NCBI GenBank assembly: GCA_029448655.1
Contig: JACCLO010000012.1
Location: 496,001-560,000 of the forward strand
Source: Wolfiporia cocos
Lineage: Eukaryota; Basidiomycota; Agaricomycetes; Polyporales; Phaeolaceae
Direction of reading: 5' to 3'
DNA: 64,000 bases
Under the pieces are notes generated by a model, which ran no database searches, was not told where the DNA came from, and worked only from the letters and a program-made list of their open reading frames with translations. The translations under genes were made by a program, and so were the position numbers. Below, piece by piece: positions 1 to 11,281 of this stretch (position 1 is its first letter; every line of letters begins with the position of its first letter).

Positions 1-1532
1 TACATCACTATGACATCACATATGATGCAACTACCCTATATACTTACCAGCCCCTTTCCCACTGTGAGACCCTGTGTGAACAGTATTACTCATAGTAGGT
101 ACCATAAGGCCCACATGACTATCAGGGGTCCTATTCCTCATGTATATATAGGTAGCATCGTCTGAGGTTTACACTTCAGACTGATTGTCCTCATCATTTG
201 GGACTTGTCCCCTTAAAGGCTTCTCCCTTCACTGTTTCTCCTCTGCATGCTAGTCTAGGAGCCCCTACTGGATAGCAACCTCAGGCCATAGTATGGTATG
301 CTGAAGTGGTATGTGATAGTTATATACATGATGGTGCAGCAGCTAAGATATGTTTATCCTAATGCTACATGGTCTGTGTGCCAGTAATGGCATTACCTAA
401 TAGAAATGGTCATGTGCATATGTCATATGTCTAATGTCAGATACCGGGCTGGGGTAGACTAACGCTAGTGATATCTAATCTAATCTAGGAGTCATGTGAC
501 ATGTAGCCTGTGCAGTCAGTGATGGAGTGGAATAATGTGCCCAGGGGAGGCACCGGGCCCTGTGTTTGAACCCTGGTAGAAGAGGGGGAAAGGGGCTGTC
601 CAGAAATCCATGACATTTATGTCACAGATTTACTCATCACACAAGCAAGAGGGGGGAAGGGCTGCTGCTCTAGAGGTCAAAGGTATGAGCTGCCAGGCTG
701 AGCTGTGACTAGCCGACCTAAGACATTAAGGACACTCAGGGCTAAACCATTCCCATAGACAAGTGAGTGTAGATAAAACTGTAGGGACATGCCTCACCAA
801 CTGAATAACAAGCTTGAGGCTGTAAGCCCTCAAGCATAATGATATATACATGGCATGTACTAATGGCATGTACTAATGGAAGCAGGGCCACCCTAAAGGG
901 GCCTGTGCATAGCACACAGTCATTCCATAGTATGCTTACATAAGTGACCTACTGCTACATGATACTTAACCAACTGTGCTACATGATGCACTCACTACGC
1001 TAAGATGCTGGGTCATGTGACTAGCAGACATGGTTTCCTGGGTTTGACCCCAGGGGGTGGCATGCATCTTTGTCAGGCTCCAAAAACTGTGACAAGTATT
1101 TAAACTCCTGTTTATGGTTGAAGCTCTTCAGCTTGACCTTGTTGTGATAACAAGAGTCTTATACTCATTCTCAAATCAAGGAAACTTCACTCAGCATATT
1201 TGCAAGCTCTGAAGACTAAGTCCTCAAAGTGCCCTTTGACTTCTTGGACCTAGGCAAGTTATCCCTTGATTTGCACACTGGACTTACCATATCCTAGAAC
1301 AGTGAACTGGATATTGGACAAAGCCCTAGTCCTCAGACTTAGTGCAAGAAGATTTATATTCATGGAATCAAATATATTGAATGGGTATACAACCTGTAAC
1401 AGATCTATTGGAATGATAGGAAATATGATGGTTGAACACCATCTGTCAATCAGTAGATAAATATGAAATCATGACAGAGTTGGATCTGTCAAGCCCAAAA
1501 TGAGCCCTAGTATGCTAGTACAATTGGGGTTA
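1..1532. repeat. Mosaic of LTR remnants, no gene
   Basis: No convincing gene is present. Bases ~620-1094 look like an LTR of the TGTCACAG...TGTGACA type: start TGTCACAG, a tatatacat box near 842, 'ccctaaa..ggcctgtgc' near 891, end TGTGACA. No matching target duplication was found. Bases ~1095-1260 match the promoter part of the TGTTACGG-type LTRs (the gctcttcagct..accttgttg block), and ~1365-1530 match another part of that family in opposite orientation. The stretch is therefore old, overlapping insertion debris. Confidence 0.5.
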
Positions 1533-2347
1533 TGACACAATCCAGTTGTGGGACTCACCGCCTATCCCATAGGCCAGAGGGAAGAAGGTAAGAACTAGAA
1601 AGAGTGCAGCAGAAGGAGGGTAGAGGCTTCTATGACACACAGCGTCTAGAAGAATAGAACTAAAGAGTATCGTAAGTGATATCCCTAATTTAAGATAAAC
1701 ATAGTGCATATGCGCACCCTAAACCAAAGGGTCAGTGCGCGCTTATGGCAAAGGGGGATGATGTCAGTAATGACATCATCCTGGGTAATAATGGTGCAAG
1801 AATGGTGCCATATTACATGTGACTAGATACTTTAGTAAGAGACCGTGGGATGCCAGTAATGGCAGAACCAATAGTATTGTATGTATTAATCAGGGGCATT
1901 GGGCTAGGCCCCAATGACATAGGTGATTGCGCTAGTATGGTGCGATCATGATATCATTAGTCTAGCCAAGAGCATAGTCTGGGCTATATGACATAGGGAT
2001 GACATCAGGATGATGTCAGAGTCTAGGTATAGCCGTAGGCTAGACCTTATGATGTCATGGTGATATCATAGTCTGGACAAGACCGTAGGTCTAGTCCATG
2101 ACATAGTTGATGATGTATTTTCGCCATGGAGACAAATGGGTCATCCGTAATGACTAGCATGTAAGCGCTGTATCATATATGCTTACTAGCATGTAGTGAA
2201 GCATGACTTGTAGATAATAATCGTAAGGTTAATATCTTAGGTGGCATGTTCTGTTAAGTACAGGATAACTTGTAGGTATGTGTAATAATACCAGATAAAT
2301 TGCTAGAAATAGCGGAAAAAATGCGGTTTTATGTCAGATCTGTGACA
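1533..2347 (+). mobile_element. Solo LTR, family A, target duplication GGTTA
   Basis: The element starts TGACACAATCCAG and ends CTGTGACA, the usual TG...CA termini. The flanks are GGTTA on both sides (1528-1532 and 2348-2352), a 5-bp target duplication, so the single LTR is complete. No second LTR or internal region lies nearby, so it is a recombined solo LTR. It shares its start (TGACACAATC.AGTTGTGGGACTCAC) with the LTR at 15085-15799. Confidence 0.85.
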
Positions 2348-2717
2348 GGTTATACCCAGTAGAGTCATAAGCCTGTCACAGTTACCTGTGACCCCAATCC
2401 CCACTGCCCACCCTATGGCCACCCACTAACCCAACACCCAACTGCCCAACACCTAAGGTCCCTACAACAGAGCTGACAATGCAATTATCAAGGGGTTGGC
2501 ACAAGTGGTGGAGGTGAACATCGAGGTTGCAGATGAGCAAGGGTATCACATCAGCAGAGAGATGGCAGATAAGAGGGGGACTAGCCCCAGGAGATACATT
2601 GAACACTTTGAGGAGAATGCCTCAGAGTAACCTAGTATATATACATGCAGCACACTAATACCTAAGTGTCTACCCTGAACTGGCCCAAGCACAGTACATA
2701 AGCAGAACATAGAACAC

Positions 2718-3399
2718 TGTTACGGGTCAAATACCTGTTCGTATATTCAAGTCGCAAATATAGATCGTTCTTCTGCACATAGTCCCATGGACGAGTGCAA
2801 GGCAAATATATCTGTGAAATGCCTTCAGGCCCTAGGTTAGAAACTCTAGGAGTCATTCGATATCCAATACGCGTTAGAGGATATAATCTGTTCTGGAGCA
2901 AGCCTCTATAGAAGATGAGACTTGCCTAAGTTCGAGAAGCCAGTGTGCACTTTGAGGACTTAGTCGGTTCGATGGCTCAGCAAATACTGAGCGTAGTTTC
3001 CTACGTTTGAGAATGGGTATAAGACTTCTTGTTTATACAACAAGGTCAAGCTGAGGAGCCTCGATGATAAGTACATGAGTTTATATACTATCAGATGTCA
3101 CCGATACTATCTATGCTATAGTACGAAACATTTGATAGGTATGTAGTGATATATTCGAAATGATAGATAGGAATGATGATGGCGGTTGAACACCATCTAT
3201 CAGCTAATAAATGATAAACATGAAATGAGGGCAGAGTTAGATCTGCCAGAGCCGTAACATGCCTTATACACTAGTACAACTGGGGATGCACCCAGTAGAT
3301 CACAAGTAGCCAGGGGGGTTGGTTGTGCAACAAGTCCCTGTATCCTATTCACCCAATGGTGAGTTCTGCCAGTGTTCGAAAATCAGAATAACCGTAACA
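2718..3399 (-). mobile_element. Solo LTR, family B, target duplication AACAC
   Basis: The termini are TGTTACGGG...ACCGTAACA and the flanking 5-mer AACAC is repeated at 2713-2717 and 3400-3404. The putative TATA and transcript start read on the minus strand, so the LTR sense is minus. It is homologous to the elements at 4162, 19855 and 20947. Confidence 0.85.
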
Positions 3400-4161
3400 A
3401 ACACTTACATATACATCACATTATGTAGCAGATATCTTATCAGTAGAGGTCTATGCATCAATCTAATCTTAGTAGGTCATGTGAGTAGGAGGTGCTTACA
3501 TGCCAGAGTCCCTGGTTCAACCCGCCTGAAGGGCAAAGCCTAATTTTCTGGGACAGTGCCTCTAGGAGAGTTGGTTGCACAACAAGTCCCTGTATTGAAC
3601 TCAAGCAGTGGTGAGTTCTGTGTGCATCAAAAACAAACTTATCATAACAACAGTAGAATAGCATATATACTTGCCTGCAAGCTGGGTAGCACCCCAAACT
3701 CATCTTGGCCATTTACACCTTGAACAACCCTGCTAGCAATACACCTTTAAGCAAGTACTGTTGCCCAGGCTCTTGTTTGAGATTGTTGCTTGTGTCACCA
3801 TGTGTTGCTTATGTTGCAGGTGCTGTGGTGATCAATCTTGTATGTTGTGATTTGAAAAGTGGACACACATAGTTGAACTTAAACATACAATTTGAACTTA
3901 GAATATCATTATCAATAGCTAGCTTCTTATAGGGTGCCTAGAGGCAGCTAGCCTCTCACTGAATGTGCCATGGAAGCTCAAGGCATCAAAGTGGTAAGTG
4001 GAGTACAGTTCTATCTTAAATCCAGTGTGGTTAATGTGCATGGTCAGCTAGCATTAACTCATTGCTGTATGATTCCCAGACAGATTGACTTGGCCTTTGA
4101 GTTGATGAAGTTCCCCTGAGTTTTCCAACATACAGCAAATACCACAAAGGTAGGTCTTTAT
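3400..4161. repeat. LTR fragments and unclassified sequence
   Basis: 3400-3560 resembles the 3' part of a family-A LTR. 3567-3653 matches the end of a family-B LTR (gttggttgcacaacaagtccctg, then ..gtgagttctg). 3654-4161 has no recognisable gene or repeat. Confidence 0.4.
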
Positions 4162-5394
4162 TGTTATGGGTCATATACCCATTCGTATATTCAAGTCGTG
4201 AATATAAATCGTTTTTCTGCACGTAGTCCCATGGACGAGTGCAAAGCAAATATAATCTGTATAAGCCTTTGGGCCCTATGTCAAAGACTCTAGGGGATCG
4301 TTTGATATTCAATATGCATTAGAGAATATAATCTGTTCAAGAGCAAGTCTTCTAGAATATAAGACTTGCCTAAGTCTGAGAAGTCAGTGTGCACCCCGAG
4401 GACTTAGTTGGTTCAGGGCTCAGTGAATACTGAGTGTAGTTTCCTATGTTTGAGAATGAGTATAAGACTTCTTGTTTATACAACAAGGCCAAGCTGAAGA
4501 GCCTCGACAGTAAGTACATGAGCTTATATACTACGCTAGGTTTTAGGGGTCAAGTCAGTCCCAGATGTCACCGATACTATCTACGCTATAGTACCAAATG
4601 TTTGATAAGTATGGAGTGATATATCTGAAACGATAGATAGGGATGATGATGGCGGTTGAACGCCATCTGTTGATCAGCAATGATAAATATGAAACAAGGG
4701 CAGAGTTGGATCTGCCAAAGTCGAAATGCACCCTATACACTAGTACAACTGGGGATGTGCCCAGTGAGGTCACGAGTAGCCAGGGGAGTTGGTTGTGCAA
4801 CAATTCCCTGCATTGTATTCACCCAGTGGTGAGTTCTGTGACCCAGAAACCATGGGTCCATTCCCTACTGCTGCCCATAACCCATCCCCTAACCCAATGC
4901 CTGACGCCTAAGTCCTATAAGCCCTACCAAGAGGTCCCTGCAAAATTCTCGCTCCTTCAGAGGTTGGCTTAAGGTAAAGAGGTCAAATGTCAAGGTCAAA
5001 TGTCAAGGTCACAGACAAGTGAGGATATCAGACAGCAGAGTAGATGGTGGTTAGAGAGGGACATGCCCCTAGATGGTGCATTGAGTAGTCTGAGGAGTAC
5101 AGCTCAGACTGTTCTGGTATATATACATGCAGTGCACTAAACTACTGTAGTCCTACCCTAAACGACAAGGCCTGTGCACAAGTGCTAGTAGGTAGGGGTA
5201 CAGCCATGTCACATGATACATCACGTTACTAAGCAGATATCTTATCTTAGGTAGCCAGGCGCCGATCTAATCTAGTATGTCAGATGATTGAACGTTGAAG
5301 TTGTGAGTTCGAGACAGAGGGATGGCAATAATACCCAGAGTCACAGAGAACTGTGACATTCTGCCAGTGTTTGAAAATAAAAATGACCATAACA
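4162..5394 (-). mobile_element. Family-B LTR split by a family-A LTR
   Basis: The outer element starts TGTTATGGG and ends ACCATAACA. Its interior is interrupted at gtgagTTCTG by the LTR at 4839-5358 and resumes after the second TTCTG with ccagtgtttgaaaa, exactly the continuation seen in the copy at 2718-3399. No clean target duplication is visible for the outer element (tttat versus ctgtc), so one end may be altered. Confidence 0.7.
4839..5358 (+). mobile_element. Nested solo LTR, family A, target duplication TTCTG
   Basis: It starts TGACCCAG, ends ACTGTGACA, and is flanked by TTCTG on both sides (4834-4838 and 5359-5363). Inside are the family marks: a tatatatacatg box at ~5120 and 'ccctaaa...ggcctgtgc' at ~5156. 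It sits inside a family-B LTR, so it is the younger insertion. Confidence 0.8.
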
Positions 5395-5566
5395 CTGTCA
5401 TTGGCAGTGTTGCCACTGTCATCCCTGGTGGCAAGCAGCCCACATTCTCCTAGAAGTTGGAGTTTGGAGTACCAACAAAGCCTTGCAGAATCCTTGGGGA
5501 AACCAAGTTCCCTCAAATTTTACACTGACTTTCAGTCACCTGATCACAGGGGAAATAGCTGCTCAC

Positions 5567-7460
5567 TGTCACAGACTCACCGGTCTGTGCGACCATGGCT
5601 ACATGGGGAACTCCCACAGCCCTCCACAAGGCGGCAACGACGCGCAGCGGCGTACTCAAAGGTCCATCCAAGCGACAGAGTCGCGAGGTGCCCTGACGTC
5701 GAAGGCGCTATCACAGTCAAGGAAGAGAAGATGGGGCCCCGGGCCAGCAGTAACACAGACGAGATAGCGAGAAAGGGGATTAACCCATTGACTAGAATCT
5801 GAGAGATGGGGTGTAAGCCCGCATCTCGACGTAATATATACATGACGATTGTAACTACGAGTCGTGCCCTAAAGTAATGGCCCGTGCGCATTATCTAAGA
5901 GGCACATGACAAGTAACGTACATGTAACTACTGTGACCGTAACGTGTTCGTACCTGAGGTGCGCGCTACCCTACAGCGCTAAACTACTGAGTCAGATGAT
6001 CTATATGGCTGGAGGAGACGCTGGAGGTGGCTGAGGATCAGGAAGACGCGCGCGCACCTAGCGGCGCCTATGAATACCAATAGCGAGGGATGTACAGATA
6101 CCCCCCAGGAGTGATCCGTGACATTACCCCCCCTCCGAAAAAACGTCGTCTCTGACGTTGGTCCTACGACATCCCTTCCTGTTGGTTAAGAGAGAGCCCG
6201 GCACTGCTGGGCCAGCACCACCTGTCACAATCGCAGCAGGGAGCACCCGGGACTTTCTGACGGTCCGTCCGTCGGATAGGGTTGAAGAGAAGAGGACGCG
6301 CGCTGGTGGGGACGCCAACCCAGCGCGGCATCGAGTTGGCAAGACTCACCGAGTCGAGAGGGACAGCCTTGTAGCTAGGTTTTTTGTTGAAGTTTTCGTG
6401 GCCAGCAAGGATCGCTCCCAGCCACTACTCACTGTGGGTGCCCGTCACCCGTGTCCGTCGTACCCAAAGGCCAATTCTGTCGGCGTCGTGTCCATATTCA
6501 TCGCGTTGACCGGTCGTTGTGGGGTTGGACATCCTTACGGAGTCCTTCGCATACCCACTGGTCATCAGTTCTTGAGTAATCCCCGCCGCCCAGGGGTAAG
6601 TGGTCAGACTGCACTGTGCCTCCACACACCGCATTCCCTTTGCAGGGGTGGGTGGCGGGCCCTAATCGCGGCTTACGTCGATCGACCCCGGCTACCTTGC
6701 GTTCGAAAGGGGGCGGTCTTGCTTTCTCACTCCCTGTGGTCGCTTTGCCAGGTGTAGCATTTCGTGGGGGCTCGTAAAACTACGGACCGACGGTGCTTCT
6801 ACCGTCGGCTGCCCCGCCATGCTGCCTTGGCGACCTACAGATGGAGAACCCTCGGCCCCAGCGCAGGTGGCGCCGGAGGGGAGGTAAGATATCTCTCAGA
6901 TTATGTCACAGACTCACCGGTCTGTGCGACCATGGCTACATGGGGAACTCCCACAGCCCTCCACAAGGCGGCAACGACGCGCAGCGGCGTACTCAAAGGT
7001 CCATCCAAGCGACAGAGTCGCGAGGTGCCCTGACGTCGAAGGCGCTATCACAGTCAAGGAAGAGAAGATGGGGCCCCGGGCCAGCAGTAACACAGACGAG
7101 ATAGCGAGAAAGGGGATTAACCCATTGACTAGAATCTGAGAGATGGGGTGTAAGCCCGCATCTCGACGTAATATATACATGACGATTGTAACTACGAGTC
7201 GTGCCCTAAAGTAATGGCCCGTGCGCATTATCTAAGAGGCACATGACAAGTAACGTACATGTAACTACTGTGACCGTAACGTGTTCGTACCTGAGGTGCG
7301 CGCTACCCTACAGCGCTAAACTACTGAGTCAGATGATCTATATGGCTGGAGGAGACGCTGGAGGTGGCTGAGGATCAGGAAGACGCGCGCGCACCTAGCG
7401 GCGCCTATGAATACCAATAGCGAGGGATGTACAGATACCCCCCAGGAGTGATCCGTGACA
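5567..7460 (+). mobile_element. Non-autonomous LTR retrotransposon, both LTRs present
   Basis: Two 557-bp LTRs (5567-6123 and 6904-7460) appear identical and both run TGTCACAGACTCACC...ATCCGTGACA. The flanking 5-mer CTCAC is duplicated (5562-5566, 7461-7465). The internal region is only 780 bp, begins TTACCCCCCCTCC and ends with a purine-rich ggaggggaggtaag block before the 3' LTR. No gag, protease or reverse transcriptase is present. The longest internal reading frame is not shared with the sister element at 7935-9820, so it is probably not coding. The LTR identity suggests a recent insertion. Confidence 0.93.
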
Positions 7461-7934
7461 CTCACTATGCTCAATGATGAGCACACCCACTTGCACAGTG
7501 ATGAAGTGCTCCAGGGCAGCAATCATGGGGGGTGGGAGCTCATGGGAAAGCTGGAGCTTCCCCCTTTTCGGAAGCTGAAGTGCCTGACAGAGACATTATA
7601 CATGCACAACTCAGTATTTTGTGTGTATATATATAATCCTGGCACCCAAAAATGGAAACTTAAGTCGTGTGTTATAAAAAGAATATTTGTACAAAACAAA
7701 CGGCATAAGCCAGTATGCAGTTCATTTTGTACAAATATTCTTTTTATAACACACAACTTAAGTTCCCCTTTTTGATGCCAGAATCATATATACACATACA
7801 CACGAGATACTGAGTTGTGTGTTTGTATGTCTCTGTTGGGTGCTTCAGCTTCCAGAAAGGAGAAGCTCCAGCTTTCCCATGATCTCCCACCCCCTGTGAT
7901 GGATGCCCCAAAGCACTTTGTCGCTGTTTCAGTG

Positions 7935-9820
7935 TGTCACAAATTATTCCTTTATTAATTTAGACTCCCTTGCTATAGGTTGTATGTGCGGCGCTAGGCG
8001 TACGCCGCGCCTCTACTCCATAGTCACCTCCAGCGTCACTCCCAGTTATTGCAGGTCACCTGGTCGTTAGGTTAGCGCTGTAGGGTAGCGCGCGCCTCCG
8101 GTACTCACGTTATGGTCACAGTAGTTACATGTAGCGTCACTTAGCACATGACCCAGTAGATACGGCGCACAGGCCTCATCTTTAGGGCAGTACTAGTAGT
8201 CACATCGCTCATGTATATATTACGACGGAATGTGGGCTTACTCCCCATTCCTAAGATTCTCGACAATTGGGCATAGCCCCTTTCTTACTATCGCTGTGAT
8301 GCTCTCTGGCCCGGGGCCCGTATCGCGTCGTGCTAGTCTGTGAGCCGCCTCTGTTACCTCGACGTACACAAGGGGACTAGTCACCCCCACGTTGCCTCTG
8401 CGTTCAGCGCTGGCACGGTGACTTATAGGCTCGCTCAACGGCGTGTATGGTTCCCCCTGAGTCCAGGGGTAGCACAGACGTAAGTCTGTGTCATAATCTT
8501 AGGAATATCTTACCTCCCCTCCGGCGCCACCTGCGCTGGGGCCGAGGGTTCTCCACCTACAGGTCGCCAAGGCAGCATGGCGGGGCAGCCGACGGTAGAA
8601 GCGCCGTCGGTCCGTAGTTTTACGAGCCCCCACGAAATGCTACACCTGGCAAAGCGACCGTAGGGAGTGAGTAATCAAGTCCGCCCCCCGTGAACATTGG
8701 GTAGCGGGATCGACTCGCGTAAGCCGCGTTTGAGGACCCGCCATCCACCCCTGCAAAGGGAATGCGATGCGTGGAGGTCTAGTGCAGCGGAGCCATTATC
8801 CCTGGGCGGCAGGGGTTATCGTCAAGAACCTTTGATCAGTGGGTATGTGAAGGGTCCCGCAAGGGTACCCAACCCCACACCGGCGATCACTAAGGTCAGA
8901 AAGCGATCCACCACGACAGACTTCCGAATACCAACGAGCGAACCACATACCCTGAGGTCGGTGGGCCACGCGTAGCTATGTCGGCGCAAGTCATGAACTT
9001 TGACATGTACCAATACGCTCACCGCTGGCGCGCCTCGCCAACTCACGTCTGGGATGTAAGGAAACAGGGGTGGCGGCTCCCAATGTTCCCTGCAGGCTAG
9101 CTCACTTCGCTCCACCACCGGCGGACGGACCGTGCTCCTGGATGCTCCCCACCTTCCGCGAAGAAAGGATGGGCCTCGAGTCAAACAAGCAACCAAGGTA
9201 GCGAGCGTCGTAGGATTCAAGGTAGAACGTCAGGGACGACGTTTTTCGAGAGGGGGGGTAATGTTACAAATTATTCCTTTATTAATTTAGACTCCCTTGC
9301 TATAGGTTGTATGTGCGGCGCTAGGCGTACGCCGCGCCTCTACTCCATAGTCACCTCCAGCGTCACTCCCAGTTATTGCAGGTCACCTGGTCGTTAGGTT
9401 AGCGCTGTAGGGTAGCGCGCGCCTCCGGTACTCACGTTATGGTCACAGTAGTTACATGTAGCGTCACTTAGCACATGACCCAGTAGATACGGCGCACAGG
9501 CCTCATCTTTAGGGCAGTACTAGTAGTCACATCGCTCATGTATATATTACGACGGAATGTGGGCTTACTCCCCATTCCTAAGATTCTCGACAATTGGGCA
9601 TAGCCCCTTTCTTACTATCGCTGTGATGCTCTCTGGCCCGGGGCCCGTATCGCGTCGTGCTAGTCTGTGAGCCGCCTCTGTTACCTCGACGTACACAAGG
9701 GGACTAGTCACCCCCACGTTGCCTCTGCGTTCAGCGCTGGCACGGTGACTTATAGGCTTGCTCAACGGCGTGTATGGTTCCCCCTGAGTCCAGGGGTAGC
9801 ACAGACGTAAGTCTGTGTCA
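7935..9820 (-). mobile_element. Sister non-autonomous LTR retrotransposon, reverse orientation
   Basis: The LTRs are 559 bp (7935-8493 and 9262-9820) and read TGTCACAAATT...TCTGTGTCA on the plus strand; the copy at 9262 begins TGTTACAAATT, one base different. CAGTG is duplicated at 7930-7934 and 9821-9825. Read on the minus strand, the 768-bp interior begins TTACCCCCCCTCTCGAAAAACGTCG, nearly the same as the element at 5567-7460, so the two are one family. There are no protein-coding domains. Confidence 0.92.
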
Positions 9821-10022
9821 CAGTGAGCGTGCTCATCATTAAACATAGTGAGCAGCTCTTTTGATCAGGTGGCTGAAAGACAACGTAAAAACTTGAAGTA
9901 GGTTTGACTTTTCAAGCATCCTACAAAGCTTTGTTGGTACTCTAAGCTCTAACTTTCAGGTGAATGTGGACAACCTCATTGCTGACGCCGGCAGTGACAG
10001 CAGTGGTGGGATGCCCTCCATC

Positions 10023-10523
10023 TGACCCAAAACATCTTCTGGGTCATCCCTCAACACCTAAGTCCCTGCTCACAAGTCTGCCTTCCCTAGACCAAGTCGA
10101 TGTAGGGTAGATGAAGTCCTAAGTCGAGGTCGAGGTACATCGCACAGACTAGCAAGCTTCACAAGGGAGAGCGCGCAGGATGGATGTTAAGTGCCCTAAG
10201 GTATGATAGAGAATAAAGGTTCTGAGGTAGACGGCTCAGAACCCTAAGGTATATATACATCATAGTAGCGCTGTAATCCCTAGTAGTAACCCTTGCCCTA
10301 AAGCGACGTGGCCTGTGCGCACGCGCCTACCAGTCAGGGGTCTGGAACGCTTATGTAACCTATGACGCACAATCTTATCTACTCTACAGAGACGCGCATT
10401 ATCTACTGTAAGTAATGTGCCACTGTAAGACAGTCACGTGCCTTTGTCGTCAAGAGTCGAGGGTTCGACCCCAGCGAAAGGCGTTCTGTAAAAATATAAG
10501 ATAACGTCGCAAAAGTTGTGACA
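10023..10523 (+). mobile_element. Solo LTR, target duplication CCATC
   Basis: The termini are TGACCCAAAAC...AAAAGTTGTGACA and CCATC lies on both sides (10018-10022 and 10524-10528). A tatatatacat box at ~10251 and 'ccctaaag..ggcctgtgcgc' at ~10302 mark it as family A. Confidence 0.85.
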
Positions 10524-10722
10524 CCATCCACTGTTATCATGCAATTTTATCGGTTTAGATATCTCACCTTCCTGATTTGGAATGCAGCTACAAGCACCCA
10601 GGCCAGCTTTAGAACTCACGTTTCATGTGTTGCGTGTGTATATATATTTGATTATTTGTACAAAATGAACAGCATATCTAGGCATGTATAGCTACCAACT
10701 ACCCAGCTATTCAAGTGATGCA

Positions 10723-11281
10723 TGTCACAGACGTACCCGGCTGTGCGACCTGCCAATAGGCAGGGGATAACCCCCAAGGTCTTGCACTACAAGACATAGC
10801 TAGCAGCGGTGAACCAGAGGCATACCAACGGATACGACTTGATCATCGTCGGATACTTAGTCGACATGCTGGCTAGCGTCAAGCAGGAGAGGACGCCCCA
10901 AGGGCAGAGGCACACAGGGAGCGAGTAAGAAAGGGGCCAAGCCCAGTTGACGAGAATCTTAGAGATGGGGAGTAAGCCCCATCTCGTCGTATCTTATATA
11001 CATGTGTGAGACAGCGGAGTGGGCTACCCTAAAGTCATGGCCTGTGCGCATGTAACTATGAGTGACCGTGATGTTACGCTACATGTGATACTTAATGTGA
11101 CCTAACATGTGAGCTACCTGAGGCGCGCACTACCCTACAGCGCTAACCTAACAACCAGGTGACCTACAGTTTCTGGGAGTAACGTGAGAGGTGGCTATGG
11201 CGCAGAGGAGCGTCGTACGCCTAGCGGCGCCCGTACAACCTATAGCGAGGGAGTCTAATTAATAAGGAATAATTTGTGACA
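10723..11281 (+). mobile_element. Solo LTR, target duplication ATGCA
   Basis: The termini are TGTCACAGACG...AATTTGTGACA; ATGCA is repeated at 10718-10722 and 11282-11286. Its 3' half closely matches the LTRs of the element at 7935-9820 (gcgctaacctaacaaccaggtgacct, read in the sense direction), so it is a solo LTR of that same family. Confidence 0.88.

Larger units (their letters stand above)
5400..10022. repeat. Long foldback element broken by two LTR retrotransposons
   Basis: The left arm (5400-5566 continuing at 7461-~7712) and right arm (~7724-7934 continuing at 9821-~10022) are inverted copies. Matching blocks include: gtaccaacaaagc at ~5470 against its complement at ~9930; the agctgctcac|tatg block against catagtgagcagct at ~9845; and tataaaaagaatatttgtacaaaa at ~7673 against its complement at ~7728. 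With the two LTR elements removed, the foldback is about 0.8 kb with a very short central loop near 7712-7724. The fold centre therefore separates two insertions that lie in opposite arms. Confidence 0.8.

Noticed and set aside
5577..5891. 104-codon minus frame, repeated exactly at 6914-7228
   Set aside because: It lies wholly within the LTRs; the repetition reflects the LTR copy and not a gene family.
6158..6757. 199-codon frame inside the LTR retrotransposon
   Set aside because: It is not preserved in the sister element and has no gag or polymerase motif, so it is probably noncoding.
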